Below are positions 22,130 through 31,317 of a DNA stretch of 37,044 nt, piece by piece; within the stretch, counting starts at the first letter, position 1, and every line of letters starts with the position of its first letter. Source of the stretch: Chloroflexota bacterium (GTDB lineage Bacteria; Chloroflexota; Anaerolineae; Aggregatilineales; Phototrophicaceae); the NCBI GenBank assembly GCA_011523735.1, contig WTGB01000100.1, positions 1-37,044 on the forward strand, given 5' to 3'. The translations under genes and the position numbers were made by a program. The notes beneath the pieces are model-generated. The model had not been told where the DNA came from. It searched no databases and saw only the letters and a program-made list of their open reading frames with translations.

Positions 22130-24631
22130 ATGAGCGGAAGAATCCGCCAGCATCTGCCTTTCATTATTGTCACTGCCGTTCTTACCGCGGTGATGACCTT
22201 TCCGACGATTGTGTATGTCTTCAGGACAGATGTCTTTTGGCTGCCGGCGAAACATTGCTGTGATGCCTTTATTGAGTTTTGGGATGTCTGGTACGGAAAA
22301 CTGATCCTCACCGGACAGGCGGATCTTCTGTACACCAACATGATTTTTTATCCTGAAGGCGTGTCGCTGGCCTACCACCCGCTGTTTTTGCTGCACAGCA
22401 TAGTAGTCAATGCTCTGCAGTTGTTTGTGCCACTGTCTAATGCCTATAGCCTTACCTATCTCTTAATCATATTTTCATCGGCTTTTGCTGCCTATGTCTA
22501 CTTGCATTGGCTGTTCAAAGATCGCTGGATCGCGCTTTTTGGCGCGGTCATTTTCGGCTTTTGTCCACAAGCTGTCCTATTAAGAAGTTTTCCCGCAATC
22601 GCTTGGCTGGCGCCTGTGCCACTGATTTTCTATGGCGTTCACCGCGGCATTAGTGAAAAACGTGCGAACCTGATCATCCTCGCTGGACTCATTGCCGGTT
22701 TGACAAGCGAGGTTGTACCGTACACTTTTGTGTGCATCCTTATCATGTTAGCGTTGTTCCTTTGCGGTTTGGCAGTTTCACGCTGGCGAGACAGAGGATT
22801 TTGGCGTCACGTTTTTCTTCTGCTGGCGGTAATTGCGCTGTCATGCGCGTGGCGCGTGATCCCCATGCTGCAGGCTAATGATCAGCTTGACCGGGCAAGC
22901 AGTTATACTGATGGGCGGGTCGACTTGTATTCTTTTTTTGTGCATATCAAGAATCCTGTTCTGGGACCCCTGGCTGAAGATCTTCTTCATATTCCTGAAA
23001 AGCCAAAAATCAGCGATTCCAGTTATATTGGCATCGTGCCGATCGCACTGATATGTTTCGGACTGTTCAACAAAGGCAAGCGGCGAAAGATCTTGCCTTG
23101 GCTGGGCTTGTTGCTGGTGTTTCTAATCTTGAGCCTCGGTTCAACACTTGGTATCAACGGGACCGAATATGAAAGCATCAAGCTTCCCAAGCACTTGCTT
23201 AACCAATTACTGCCTCCTGTTTTCGCAGCGTTCCATCGCCCAGACTTTTTTATGACAGGCGCCTGGCTGCCACTCGCGGTCTTGGCCTGCCTAGGGCTAG
23301 CCACACTGCTGGATCGGGTTCCCATTGCATTGCGGCCGAAGATTGCACTGGCCTTTATTCTGATCGTCGCGTTTGAATACTACAGTCCTATACCAGAATC
23401 TGTTAATCCAGGTTTGGCAGCCGCCGTTACCAAAGAGCGCCTCGCTTTTCTCGATTGGCTTGACAAGGAAGAGCAGAGCGAGATTAATCTGATCAATCTG
23501 CCCTTTGGCAAACACAATTCCTGGCGCTATTCCTGGTTCCAGTCTCTCAGCGGATACCCTCAAGTCGAAGGCTACTTGAGCCGGACACCGAGCGGCGCTT
23601 ATGACTACATCGTAACGAATTTCCTGCTGAATGCTTGGCACAATCGACGGCCGGTCCACTGTGAAATGACAGAAAAAGAGTCCTTTCTCTCAGGGCTGGC
23701 ACAGCTTGAGGAGGACGGATTCAGCCACGTCGTATATCATCGTGACCTTCACGCTGCGCAAACGGTAAGCGAGAGTTTCCGCAATATATCGCCAGCCTAC
23801 CATGACCAGTACGTGTCGATTTACAGACTCAGCGACTTGAGAGAGGGTTGTCCGGATGAATTAAGCGCTCGGCATTTCTTCACATCAGCTTACGCCGAGG
23901 CTTTGGGCAAGGGCGACATCTTCGATGAACGGCATGGGGTGGCGGTTATCTTGCCCCCGACATACGAGATCGCCGACCATTTCATGCGCTTTCTTCGCTA
24001 CAACAAGCTGACCGAGAAGACCGTCGCGGTCGTCTCAAGCGATGAGCCGGGAACGATCCGGATACTGAGCTCGGACTTGGTCGATTTGGAAACAGAGAAT
24101 GCAGTTTGGCTGCTTGACGATCGGCGCTACTCCACGGTTGACACGCCCGAAGCAAGTCAGGCCTGGTTCCTGGCGCGATTCAAATTCTGCAAGCACGTTT
24201 ATGAGGACGAAAGCACGACCATCGATCTATATCTGAAACTGGATATTTCCTGCGCTGCTATGAATGAAAGCAGCGCGCTTGAGGTCCTCTACGACGGCGG
24301 GCTGCGTCTGCATAATGCTTACTATGAAGTCGCTTCGAATGAGGTCCGCTTCTACTTGGCGTGGTCCAATGATACTGAAAAGCGTTATGCGTTCTCTCTT
24401 CAGCTCTTCGACTCGGAAAACCAAAAAGTCCTTCAGTACGATCATCCTATCTGGGACGATTTATTGGAAGTTCATAAGATTGACACGACATCGTTGTCGG
24501 AAGGCGCCTACTCAGTAAGGTTGATCGCCTACGATTTCGATACGCAAGTCAGCCAGGGCGGTACGCGAATTGATACAACAGAGCGCTTTGAACGTGAACT
24601 GGAACTAGCTGCGATTGAGTTGGAAACTTAG
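22130..24631 (+). CDS. Large GT-C-like multi-pass membrane protein, tandem paralogue 1
   Basis: 833 residues. The N-terminal 500 or so hold roughly a dozen hydrophobic helices, starting with residues 9-30. The first long loop contains a D-x5-W type motif (DAFIEFWDVWYGK) and a FYPEGVSLAYHP pattern, as in GT-C glycosyltransferase-like and YfhO-like membrane proteins. A soluble region of about 330 residues follows, with a beta-sandwich-like end (ALEVLYDGGLRLHNAYYEV, then LSEGAYSVRLIAYDFDTQ). An envelope role in glycan or lipid modification is inferred; the exact family is not recognised. The frame extends to 21869, but the ATG at 22130 matches the start of its paralogue. Its last 260 residues are almost identical to those of the neighbour. 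Confidence 0.72.
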   Translation: MSGRIRQHLPFIIVTAVLTAVMTFPTIVYVFRTDVFWLPAKHCCDAFIEFWDVWYGKLILTGQADLLYTNMIFYPEGVSLAYHPLFLLHSIVVNALQLFVPLSNAYSLTYLLIIFSSAFAAYVYLHWLFKDRWIALFGAVIFGFCPQAVLLRSFPAIAWLAPVPLIFYGVHRGISEKRANLIILAGLIAGLTSEVVPYTFVCILIMLALFLCGLAVSRWRDRGFWRHVFLLLAVIALSCAWRVIPMLQANDQLDRASSYTDGRVDLYSFFVHIKNPVLGPLAEDLLHIPEKPKISDSSYIGIVPIALICFGLFNKGKRRKILPWLGLLLVFLILSLGSTLGINGTEYESIKLPKHLLNQLLPPVFAAFHRPDFFMTGAWLPLAVLACLGLATLLDRVPIALRPKIALAFILIVAFEYYSPIPESVNPGLAAAVTKERLAFLDWLDKEEQSEINLINLPFGKHNSWRYSWFQSLSGYPQVEGYLSRTPSGAYDYIVTNFLLNAWHNRRPVHCEMTEKESFLSGLAQLEEDGFSHVVYHRDLHAAQTVSESFRNISPAYHDQYVSIYRLSDLREGCPDELSARHFFTSAYAEALGKGDIFDERHGVAVILPPTYEIADHFMRFLRYNKLTEKTVAVVSSDEPGTIRILSSDLVDLETENAVWLLDDRRYSTVDTPEASQAWFLARFKFCKHVYEDESTTIDLYLKLDISCAAMNESSALEVLYDGGLRLHNAYYEVASNEVRFYLAWSNDTEKRYAFSLQLFDSENQKVLQYDHPIWDDLLEVHKIDTTSLSEGAYSVRLIAYDFDTQVSQGGTRIDTTERFERELELAAIELET

Positions 24632-24750
24632 TTGAAGCTCTCTTCCGCTGCCGAAGCCGGCTGGCTCCGGAGGTCGTTCTGTCATCGGTTTTCGCTCGCC
24701 AATGATGTCGAGAGCAGCCATCGTCAGACGCAGTTCATATCATGGCACAG

Positions 24751-24786
24751 TTCGCGTGATATGTCAGTTGCGGCATATCACGCGAA
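24751..24786. repeat. Perfect 13-bp inverted repeat with a 10-nt loop
   Basis: TTCGCGTGATATG (24751-24763) and CATATCACGCGAA (24774-24786) are exact reverse complements. It lies 115 bp upstream of the -10 box of paralogue 2 and 120 bp after the stop of paralogue 1. No T-tract follows. It could be an operator, a processing hairpin or a recombination site. Confidence 0.8.
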
Positions 24787-24900
24787 TGCTGGCTCTGCAA
24801 TCGCGGCAGCCGGGCGTCTGTGAAAATTATCCAGTCTAGGTTAGGCGACCGCAGCAAGCAACTCGCTCGGCACGGAGTCGCAAGCGCGCGGCGCAAAATG

Positions 24901-24906
24901 TATACT
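24901..24906 (+). promoter_or_regulatory. -10 box of membrane-protein paralogue 2
   Basis: TATACT, 26 nt before the ATG at 24933. GGGAG (24923-24927) lies 5 nt before that ATG. Confidence 0.5.
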
Positions 24907-24932
24907 GGCTCGGAGAATGTTTGGGAGCAGAC

Positions 24933-27443
24933 ATGGGCGCAAGAATCCGCCAACACCTGCATTTGATTATCGTCATCGCCGTACTAACGGTGGTGATGAC
25001 CTGGCCGACGACTGTGTATGTATTTAGGCCAGAGGCCCGCTGGGTGCCAAAAACAAACTATTACGATGTCTTAAAAGAACTTTGGGGTATCTGGTACGGA
25101 AAACAGGTGCTCGCAGGTCAAGCCGATCGCTTCCAAACCAACCTGCTCTTTTATCCTGAGGGCGTGTCACTGACCCACCTTCCGCTGTTTTTCCCCTTCA
25201 TTATTGCGGTAAGCGCTTTTCAAATCGCGATGCCAGTTTTCAATGCCTATAGTCTTTTCTTTCTGCTTTGTATCTACACGTCGGCGCTCGCCGCGTATAT
25301 TTATCTTCTGTACCTGTTCAAAAACAAGTGGCTTGCGCTCTTTGGCGCTGTAATCTTTGCTTTTTCTCCGCAGGTGCTCGGGAGTCCAAGCTGGCCCGCA
25401 GTCGCTTGGATCGCGCCCATGCCGGTCATCTTGTATTGCGCGCATCGCGGCATTAAGGAAAAACGTCTAGGCCTCATCCTCCTCGGGGGCCTCTTTGCCG
25501 GATTAACGACCGCCGTCTCAATGTACTTCTTTGTGTGCGTATTAATTACGTTGGGATTGTTCGTATGTGGCTTGGGGGCTTCAAGATGGCGAGACATAAT
25601 CTTTTGGCGTCACGCTGTCCTGCTATGCACTGTACTCGCGCTGTCATCCGCCTGGCGCGTGATCCCGATGATGCAAAATCGAGACATGATAGAGCGGAGC
25701 TATGATCATGCCAGCAAAGTGCGACACATGGGCGATCTCGTATCTTTCATCACCAATCGGCAGAATCCGTTAACGAGTCATATTGCCAGCGCGCTCCTGC
25801 AAACGCCCAGCCACACAACGATCTTGAAAGGGGTTTATCTCGGCTTCCTGCCGCTGGCCCTCATAGGCATAGGACTTTTGAACAAGGGCGCCCGCCGAAA
25901 GATGTTGCCCTGGTTGGGGCTATTGCTGGTATTCCTCGTGTTGTGCCTGGGCCCAACGCTCAGTATTAATGGCACTATGCTTGAAGGCGTCAAACTGCCG
26001 AAGTATTATCTTGATCGGTTGCTGCCCTTCATCTTTGCCGCATTTTATCAAACTCAGTTCTTAATGGCCGGCGCCTTGCTGCCTCTCGCTGTGCTTGCCT
26101 GTTTTGGACTGATGGCATTGCGCGAGCGCTTTCCCATCGTGGCGCGACCCAGATTCATCCTGCTGCTCATCTTGATTATCGCTGTTGAACAATTCGATCC
26201 TGTAAGCGATGCGCTTGGCTCAGCCTGGATTGAACTCGTCAGCGATGAGCGCGTCGCCTATCTCAATTGGCTGGCGCAGGAAGAGGAAAACGAGATCGCG
26301 CTCGTCAATGTGCCTTTTGGCTGGAACAATGCCCATTTTTATATCTACGCGCAGACGCTCAGCGGTTATCCCCAAACGGAAGGGGCGATCAGCCGTAGGC
26401 CAGGCAACAGATACGATTTCATCAGATCTAATCACATTCTCAATGCCTGGCACAGTCTGCGCCCGATCCACTGCGAAACGACAGAACCTGATGCCTATAT
26501 GGCGGCTGTGGAAACGCTCGATACTGTCGGATTCAGTCATATCGTTTTCCATCGCGTTCATTATGGCGCGGCGCATATCGAGGAGAGCTTCGACGGCATT
26601 CCCGTAGCCTACAGCGACGGCTATGTATCCATTTACCGGCTTAAGGACCTGCTCGAAAGCTGCCCGGCGGAATTGGGCGCCCGGCATTTCTTCGCATCGG
26701 CCTATGCGGAGGCTTTGGGCAAGAGCGACATCTTCGATGAACGGCGTGGGGTCGCGGTTATCTTGTCCCCGACATACGAGATCGCCGACCACTTCATGCG
26801 CTATCTGCGCCACAACAAGCTGACCGAGAAGACCGTCGCGGTCGTCTCAAGCGATGAGCCGGGAACAATCTGGGTAGAGAGCTCGGACTCGGTCAATCTG
26901 GAAACAGAGGATGCGGTTTGGCTGCTTGATGATCGGCGCTACTCCGCGACTGACGCGCCCGATGCAAGTCAGGCTTGGTTTCTAGCCCGATTCAAGTTTT
27001 GCAACCGAGTCTATCAGGACGAATACAGGACCATCGATCTGTATGTGAAGTCAGCCATACCATGTGCAGCCGTCAACGAAAGCAGCGCGCTTGAGGTCCT
27101 CTACGATGGCGGGGCGCGTCTGCATAATGCTTACTATGAAGTCGCTTCGAATGAGGTCCGCTTCTATTTGGCCTGGACCAATGATACGGAAAAGCGTTAT
27201 GCGTTTTCTCTTCAGTTCTTCGACTTGGGAAACCAAAAAGTCCTTCAGTACGACCACCCGATCTGGGACGATTTATTGGGAGTTCATAAGATTGACACGA
27301 CATCGTTGTCGGAAGGCGCCTACTCGATCAAGCTGATAATATACGAATTCGAGACGCAAATCAGCCAGGGCGGCACGCTAATTGATACAACAGAGCACTT
27401 TGAACGTGAACTGGAATTAGCTACGATTGAGTTGGAAACTTAG
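24933..27443 (+). CDS. Large GT-C-like multi-pass membrane protein, tandem paralogue 2
   Basis: 836 residues, aligned from end to end with the protein at 22130-24631. The membrane half is clearly related but divergent (ARIRQHLHLIIVIAVLTVVM against GRIRQHLPFIIVTAVLTAVM). From about RHFF(A/T)SAYAEALGK to the C-terminus the two are nearly the same, including long runs of identical DNA. It has a similar layout: about a dozen helices, a DVLKELWGIWYGK loop motif, FYPEGVSLTHLP, then a soluble C-terminal region ending in a beta domain. Probably an envelope glycosyltransferase-like or lipid-modifying protein. The start is fixed by GGGAG 5 nt upstream. It likely has its own promoter. Confidence 0.72.
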   Translation: MGARIRQHLHLIIVIAVLTVVMTWPTTVYVFRPEARWVPKTNYYDVLKELWGIWYGKQVLAGQADRFQTNLLFYPEGVSLTHLPLFFPFIIAVSAFQIAMPVFNAYSLFFLLCIYTSALAAYIYLLYLFKNKWLALFGAVIFAFSPQVLGSPSWPAVAWIAPMPVILYCAHRGIKEKRLGLILLGGLFAGLTTAVSMYFFVCVLITLGLFVCGLGASRWRDIIFWRHAVLLCTVLALSSAWRVIPMMQNRDMIERSYDHASKVRHMGDLVSFITNRQNPLTSHIASALLQTPSHTTILKGVYLGFLPLALIGIGLLNKGARRKMLPWLGLLLVFLVLCLGPTLSINGTMLEGVKLPKYYLDRLLPFIFAAFYQTQFLMAGALLPLAVLACFGLMALRERFPIVARPRFILLLILIIAVEQFDPVSDALGSAWIELVSDERVAYLNWLAQEEENEIALVNVPFGWNNAHFYIYAQTLSGYPQTEGAISRRPGNRYDFIRSNHILNAWHSLRPIHCETTEPDAYMAAVETLDTVGFSHIVFHRVHYGAAHIEESFDGIPVAYSDGYVSIYRLKDLLESCPAELGARHFFASAYAEALGKSDIFDERRGVAVILSPTYEIADHFMRYLRHNKLTEKTVAVVSSDEPGTIWVESSDSVNLETEDAVWLLDDRRYSATDAPDASQAWFLARFKFCNRVYQDEYRTIDLYVKSAIPCAAVNESSALEVLYDGGARLHNAYYEVASNEVRFYLAWTNDTEKRYAFSLQFFDLGNQKVLQYDHPIWDDLLGVHKIDTTSLSEGAYSIKLIIYEFETQISQGGTLIDTTEHFERELELATIELET

Positions 27444-27552
27444 TTGAAGCTCTCTTCCCGCTGCCGAAACCGGCCGCCTAAGGGCGCGTTTCGTCGGGGA
27501 TTCTGACTTGCTATTACCATCGACAGCAGTCAGCGTCAGACCATTTCTGCGC

Positions 27553-27558
27553 TATACT
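27553..27558 (+). promoter_or_regulatory. -10 box of the yvcK-like gene
   Basis: TATACT 40 nt before the ATG at 27599, with a GAGAGG ribosome site at 27583-27588. Confidence 0.45.
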
Positions 27559-27598
27559 AAAACAATATCTTGACCAGTAATCGAGAGGATGATGCGGG

Positions 27599-28606
27599 AT
27601 GAAAGTGGTTTCCATCGGCGGTGGCTTGGGCGCCGTGCAAGTCATGCAAGGCATGCAGCGCCATACCAGCAGCCTCACCGGCATCATCGCCGTTACCGAT
27701 ACCGGCCGCAGCACCGGTATCGTCCGGGAATTCGCCCAAATCCCCGCCCCAGGCGATATCCGCAACGCCTTGGCCACCCTCGCTCTCGATGACGACTCCT
27801 TGCTGACCCGCGTCATGCAGCATCGCATCGCCGCGCCGGACGACCCCAAGCTCGATGGTATGGCTTTCGGCAATCTCTTCATCGCCGCCTTGACGCAAAT
27901 GTCCGACAGCTTCGTCACAGCGATCGAACAGATCAGCGAGTTCCTTGATGTCCAGGCGAATATCTATCCTGTCACCGAAGAGAACACCCACATCTGCGCC
28001 GAACTTGTGGATGGCAGCATTGTCGAGCAAGAATTTAACGTGCGGCAATTGGACAAAGCCGCGATCAAACGCATCTTCGTGCAGAATCCCGATGCCACCG
28101 CCTACGCTCCCTGCCTCGACGCCCTGCGCGAAGCCGACCTCATCACTATCGGTCCGGGTAGCCTCTTTACTACCGTGATCGCTTGTCTCGCTTTCAGGGA
28201 GGTCGCCCAAGCCATCCGCGATTCGGGCGCCGTGAAAGTTTATATCTGCAACACAACCACCCAGCCGGGCCAGACCGACGGCTATACGCTGTCCGATCAT
28301 GTCCAGCAGGTCATCTCCTATCTCGGCATCGGCGTTCTCGATTATGTTGTGCTCAACTCGTCGAAACCGAGCCCGGAACTGATGGAACTGTACGCCCGAG
28401 AACGGGTCGATGTGCTGCTGCCCACAGCGCATGAGGTGCACAATATCTTGACGATGAATGTGACGCCGGTTAAGGCCGATGTCGCCGATACCAGGTCGGG
28501 CAAGCGGGCGCTCTGGCAAAAGCAGGACACCATCCGCCACAAGCCGGAGTTGATCGCGAATATCTTGATGGAGTTGATGTCTGAGCGGCAGGCGGTCGTG
28601 AAGTAG
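27599..28606 (+). CDS. YvcK/GlmR-like (CofD superfamily) protein
   Basis: 335 residues. KVVSIGGGLGAVQVMQGM at the start is the nucleotide-binding loop. AVTDTGRSTGIVREFAQIPAPGDIRNALA follows the family's T-D-x-G-x-S-x-G-x-x-R-x-x... signature with slight changes. GMAFGNLFIAAL, LITIGPGSLFTTVIACL and KVYICNTTTQPGQTDGYTLSDHV complete it. Relatives in Firmicutes and actinobacteria bind UDP-N-acetylglucosamine and steer carbon toward the cell wall during gluconeogenic growth. The CofD branch instead makes 2-phospholactate conjugates, but the sequence fits YvcK better. Its usual neighbours (whiA, rapZ) are absent here. A competing frame starts at an earlier ATG (27589), but only the frame at 27599 gives the family start. 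It converges with rmuC, leaving 5 nt. Confidence 0.85.
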   Translation: MKVVSIGGGLGAVQVMQGMQRHTSSLTGIIAVTDTGRSTGIVREFAQIPAPGDIRNALATLALDDDSLLTRVMQHRIAAPDDPKLDGMAFGNLFIAALTQMSDSFVTAIEQISEFLDVQANIYPVTEENTHICAELVDGSIVEQEFNVRQLDKAAIKRIFVQNPDATAYAPCLDALREADLITIGPGSLFTTVIACLAFREVAQAIRDSGAVKVYICNTTTQPGQTDGYTLSDHVQQVISYLGIGVLDYVVLNSSKPSPELMELYARERVDVLLPTAHEVHNILTMNVTPVKADVADTRSGKRALWQKQDTIRHKPELIANILMELMSERQAVVK

Positions 28607-28611
28607 GTGGA

Positions 28612-30027
28612 TTAGGTCGTCTCTTCGGGGAGGTTGGGTACTTCCGCCTCGTTGCCGTTGCTCAGTTCGTTGCTTTCTAGCAGACCTTCAATCTTGTCAA
28701 ATCTTCTGTCTAGCGCGCGGGTTCTGGTGACGGTCAGACGTTGCAAGTTGTTATAGACACGTTGAAAATGGTTGGACAAGGTTTGCATTTCGCCTGTGTA
28801 TTTGTCCCATTCTTGGCGGATTTCGTTGACAATTGCGACGATTTCGCGGGACTTTTGCTCAATGTTGAAATTCTGTGATGCTTGGCGAATGACCGCCAAC
28901 ACAATATAGAGCGTGAGAGGCGAGCAAAGGATCACCTTCTGCCGCAAAGCGCTGTCAATGATGGAATGATCTTGTTCGTGGATGAAGCGGTAAACCTGCT
29001 CATTGGGGATGAAAATCAAGACGCAATCAAGCGTTTCCGCGCCGATATAATCGCGCTTTTGTATCTCTGATACCCGTGAATTGACATCGCTCAGAAACCT
29101 TTTACTGTAGGCGCGTCGGTCTTGGTCGGAGTTCGCCTCGTGATAAAGTAAGTAATTGTCCAAGGGAAATTTGGCGTCCATATTGAGCGAGAGTTGATTG
29201 GGCAGACGGAAAGTGAAATCCGGCCGCTTGCCATCGTCAGTCGTCGTCTGCTTGACATAATTGACACCCTCGACAAAACCTAGCAGGCGCAAGATATCTT
29301 CTGCGATTCGTTCTCCCCACTGGCCGCGGGCGCGATTGTCGGCCAGCGCCTTTTCCAGTGAGGACGCGGTATTCGTCAAGCTTTGCAATTGCTGCCCCAG
29401 CGCGCCAAACTGCGCCTTGCGATCCGTTTGTAAATCCTGCACCAACCGCTCGACCTTGCCCAGCTTGTTATCCATTTCCTTCAGGCGCTCGTCGATGAGT
29501 TCCTTCTTGCCTTCCAGTTCCTTGCTATGAGCCTTCGTCTGGATCTCGGCTTTTTCCGTCAATTGGTCCAGGTAGCTCTTATTCGATTTCTCGATTTTCT
29601 CCGCCGATTTATCGAGGACTTCTGTGACTTTATTCTGATTCTTTTCCAATTCCGTCGGCACGGTATTCAACGTTTTCGTCATCGATTCTAGACTCAGGTC
29701 AATAAGATCTTTCTTCGATTGAAGTTCGGTCGAGTGTTGCTCTGTCTTTTTGCCCAGTTCACGGTCGGCCAGAGAGATTAACTCTTGTTGACTGCTGGCC
29801 AAGGCTTCCGCAGAAAGACCCTTGAAGGACGATTTCATTTCGTCCGTCACTCCGTCAAAAGTCTTCTTCATCTCATCCGATAGCCGCTCAAAGGTGTTGC
29901 GGAAGTTCTTCCCGTAAAAACGGTAAGTAAGCATGGCGAAGACAAATCCGCCGACCAAGCCAAGGATCAAGCCTAACGCGATACTGAACCCATGCAGTCC
30001 ATCTATCAAGGTAGCGAAATCATTCAT
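28612..30027 (-). CDS. rmuC: RmuC family DNA recombination protein
   Basis: 471 residues. One N-terminal membrane helix (about 15-37) is followed by a long coiled coil (about 45-240, repeated LIDLSLESM / LIDERLKEM and similar) and the RmuC nuclease-like core. The core shows NRARGQWGERIAEDIL, RPDFTFRLPN, LNMDAKFPLDNYLLY and CVLIFIPNEQVYRFI, with a PD-(D/E)XK-like arrangement of D and K. In E. coli RmuC limits inversions at short inverted repeats, which is of note in a window with several such repeats; this link is only suggestive. GGGAGG lies 6 nt before the start. It diverges from the succinate dehydrogenase operon. Confidence 0.9.
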   Translation of the reverse strand: MNDFATLIDGLHGFSIALGLILGLVGGFVFAMLTYRFYGKNFRNTFERLSDEMKKTFDGVTDEMKSSFKGLSAEALASSQQELISLADRELGKKTEQHSTELQSKKDLIDLSLESMTKTLNTVPTELEKNQNKVTEVLDKSAEKIEKSNKSYLDQLTEKAEIQTKAHSKELEGKKELIDERLKEMDNKLGKVERLVQDLQTDRKAQFGALGQQLQSLTNTASSLEKALADNRARGQWGERIAEDILRLLGFVEGVNYVKQTTTDDGKRPDFTFRLPNQLSLNMDAKFPLDNYLLYHEANSDQDRRAYSKRFLSDVNSRVSEIQKRDYIGAETLDCVLIFIPNEQVYRFIHEQDHSIIDSALRQKVILCSPLTLYIVLAVIRQASQNFNIEQKSREIVAIVNEIRQEWDKYTGEMQTLSNHFQRVYNNLQRLTVTRTRALDRRFDKIEGLLESNELSNGNEAEVPNLPEETT

Positions 30028-30125
30028 CGATAACCTCCCATGCAGTCACATCCAGCTTACCCAGAATCGCCAACCTGTCAACGGGCGCATGCCTAGCTTG
30101 CCCTTTCGCGGAAATCCGCCCGTGC

Positions 30126-30131
30126 TATAAT
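30126..30131 (+). promoter_or_regulatory. -10 box of the succinate dehydrogenase operon
   Basis: A perfect TATAAT 62 nt upstream of the GTG at 30194. A convincing -35 box at normal spacing is not seen. Confidence 0.45.
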
Positions 30132-30193
30132 GTGCGAACTTCTGCGACCCGTAACTGAGTAGCACGCGCTGAATAGCGTAAGAAAGGCTGGCA

Positions 30194-31282
30194 GTGACGT
30201 CTCTGGTCTTAACCGTGCGAGAAACATTGCGCTACCGCGGCGCCATCGGGCAGTGGAGTTGGGTCTTGCATCGCCTCACCGGCGTCGGCGTCGTGCTCTT
30301 CCTCGCCCTCCACGTCATTGATACCTCATGGGCGGTTTTCTATCCCGGTCTCTACGTCAAAGCCATCGCTGCTTACCAGTCCCCCATCTTTACCATCGGT
30401 GAGTTTGGCTTGGTCTTCGCCGTCGTCTACCACGCTTTCAACGGCATCCGCATCGTCATCTTCGATTACAAACCCGAGCTCTGGCGCCATCAAGCGCAGG
30501 CGGCTGTCGCTGTGCTGGTGCTGACCTTGCTTGTCCTTGCGCCGGTCTTCCTCGGCATGGCTTCCCACGTCATCGACTTCTACGTTACGGAGCAGGCTAT
30601 CGCTGGCAGCAAGATCATGGACGTGGTGGTCTTCTCGATCATCGAGCAGTTGCCCTTCATCGCCGGTTTTGTCGGAGTTCTGGCCGCGGCTATTGTCCTG
30701 GCCGCCGCCTTCAGCTTGGTCCGAGGCGGGGCGACAGAGCGCAGCCGATACCCGCAAGCCAGCCCGGTCGAACGCTTCTGGTGGGCTTTCATGCGCCTGA
30801 GCGGGATCTTGATCCTGCCGCTCGTCTTCGGCCATCTGGCGCTGATGCATGTCGTGCAGGGCGTCTTTGATATCACCGCCGCCCAGGAAGTGGCGGGCAC
30901 GCTGGCGACCAACGGGACGATCGGCGCTGTGCCCAGCGCGGTCGAGTTTGTCTTTCATCGCTGGTCCTATGCGGCCGGCGGCGTCTTCGTCTGGCGCGTC
31001 TACGATCTCTTCCTGCTCGTGCTGGTGACTCTGCACGGCTTCAACGGCCTGCGCTACGTCCTGACCGATTACACCAGCTTCAATGATTTTGCCCGCCGCA
31101 CATCCGTCGCGCTCTGCACGGTGATTGCGGCGGTCTTGCTAGCGGTCGGCGCGGCCGCTCTTTTTGTGCCGCTGGAGAAGGACATCATCAGCGAAGCGAT
31201 GGCGGCCACCGCTGAGATCTATGAATTGCGCGGCGAAGAAGTACCGGCGGAATTGGAAGCGTTTCTGAGCGAGCACCGGTAG
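30194..31282 (+). CDS. sdhC-sdhD: Fused SdhC-SdhD membrane anchor of succinate dehydrogenase
   Basis: 362 residues, about twice the size of a single anchor subunit. The first half (1-180) is SdhC-like: GQWSWVLHRLTGVGVVLFLALHVIDTSW with the quinone-site Ser/Arg-type pattern, then VYHAFNGIRIVIFDY. The second half (about 200-340) is SdhD-like: FMRLSGILILPLVFGHLALMHVV, then LHGFNGLRYVLTDY. Each half has three hydrophobic helices and one H-x-F-N-G-(I/L)-R-x-V-x3-D-Y motif, whose His probably binds heme or sits next to the quinone. The link is RGGATERSRYPQASPVERFW. The frame is open throughout, so this is a true fusion and not a missed stop. Start GTG with AAAGG 6 nt upstream. sdhA follows after 35 nt. 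Complex II, inner membrane. Confidence 0.85.
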   Translation: MTSLVLTVRETLRYRGAIGQWSWVLHRLTGVGVVLFLALHVIDTSWAVFYPGLYVKAIAAYQSPIFTIGEFGLVFAVVYHAFNGIRIVIFDYKPELWRHQAQAAVAVLVLTLLVLAPVFLGMASHVIDFYVTEQAIAGSKIMDVVVFSIIEQLPFIAGFVGVLAAAIVLAAAFSLVRGGATERSRYPQASPVERFWWAFMRLSGILILPLVFGHLALMHVVQGVFDITAAQEVAGTLATNGTIGAVPSAVEFVFHRWSYAAGGVFVWRVYDLFLLVLVTLHGFNGLRYVLTDYTSFNDFARRTSVALCTVIAAVLLAVGAAALFVPLEKDIISEAMAATAEIYELRGEEVPAELEAFLSEHR

Positions 31283-31317
31283 GGCGATACTGGTATCGTC
31301 CGCCTAGTGGAGGCTGA

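Larger units (their letters stand above)
24739..24906. repeat. Upstream region of the tandem membrane-protein duplication, copy 2
   Basis: This is the counterpart of 21913-22090 and lies in the 301-bp gap between the two paralogues. The first 110 bp of the gap (24632-24738) hold the tail of unit 1: TTGAAGCTCTCTTC just after the stop also follows the second paralogue at 27444. No further gene is visible in the gap. Confidence 0.7.
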
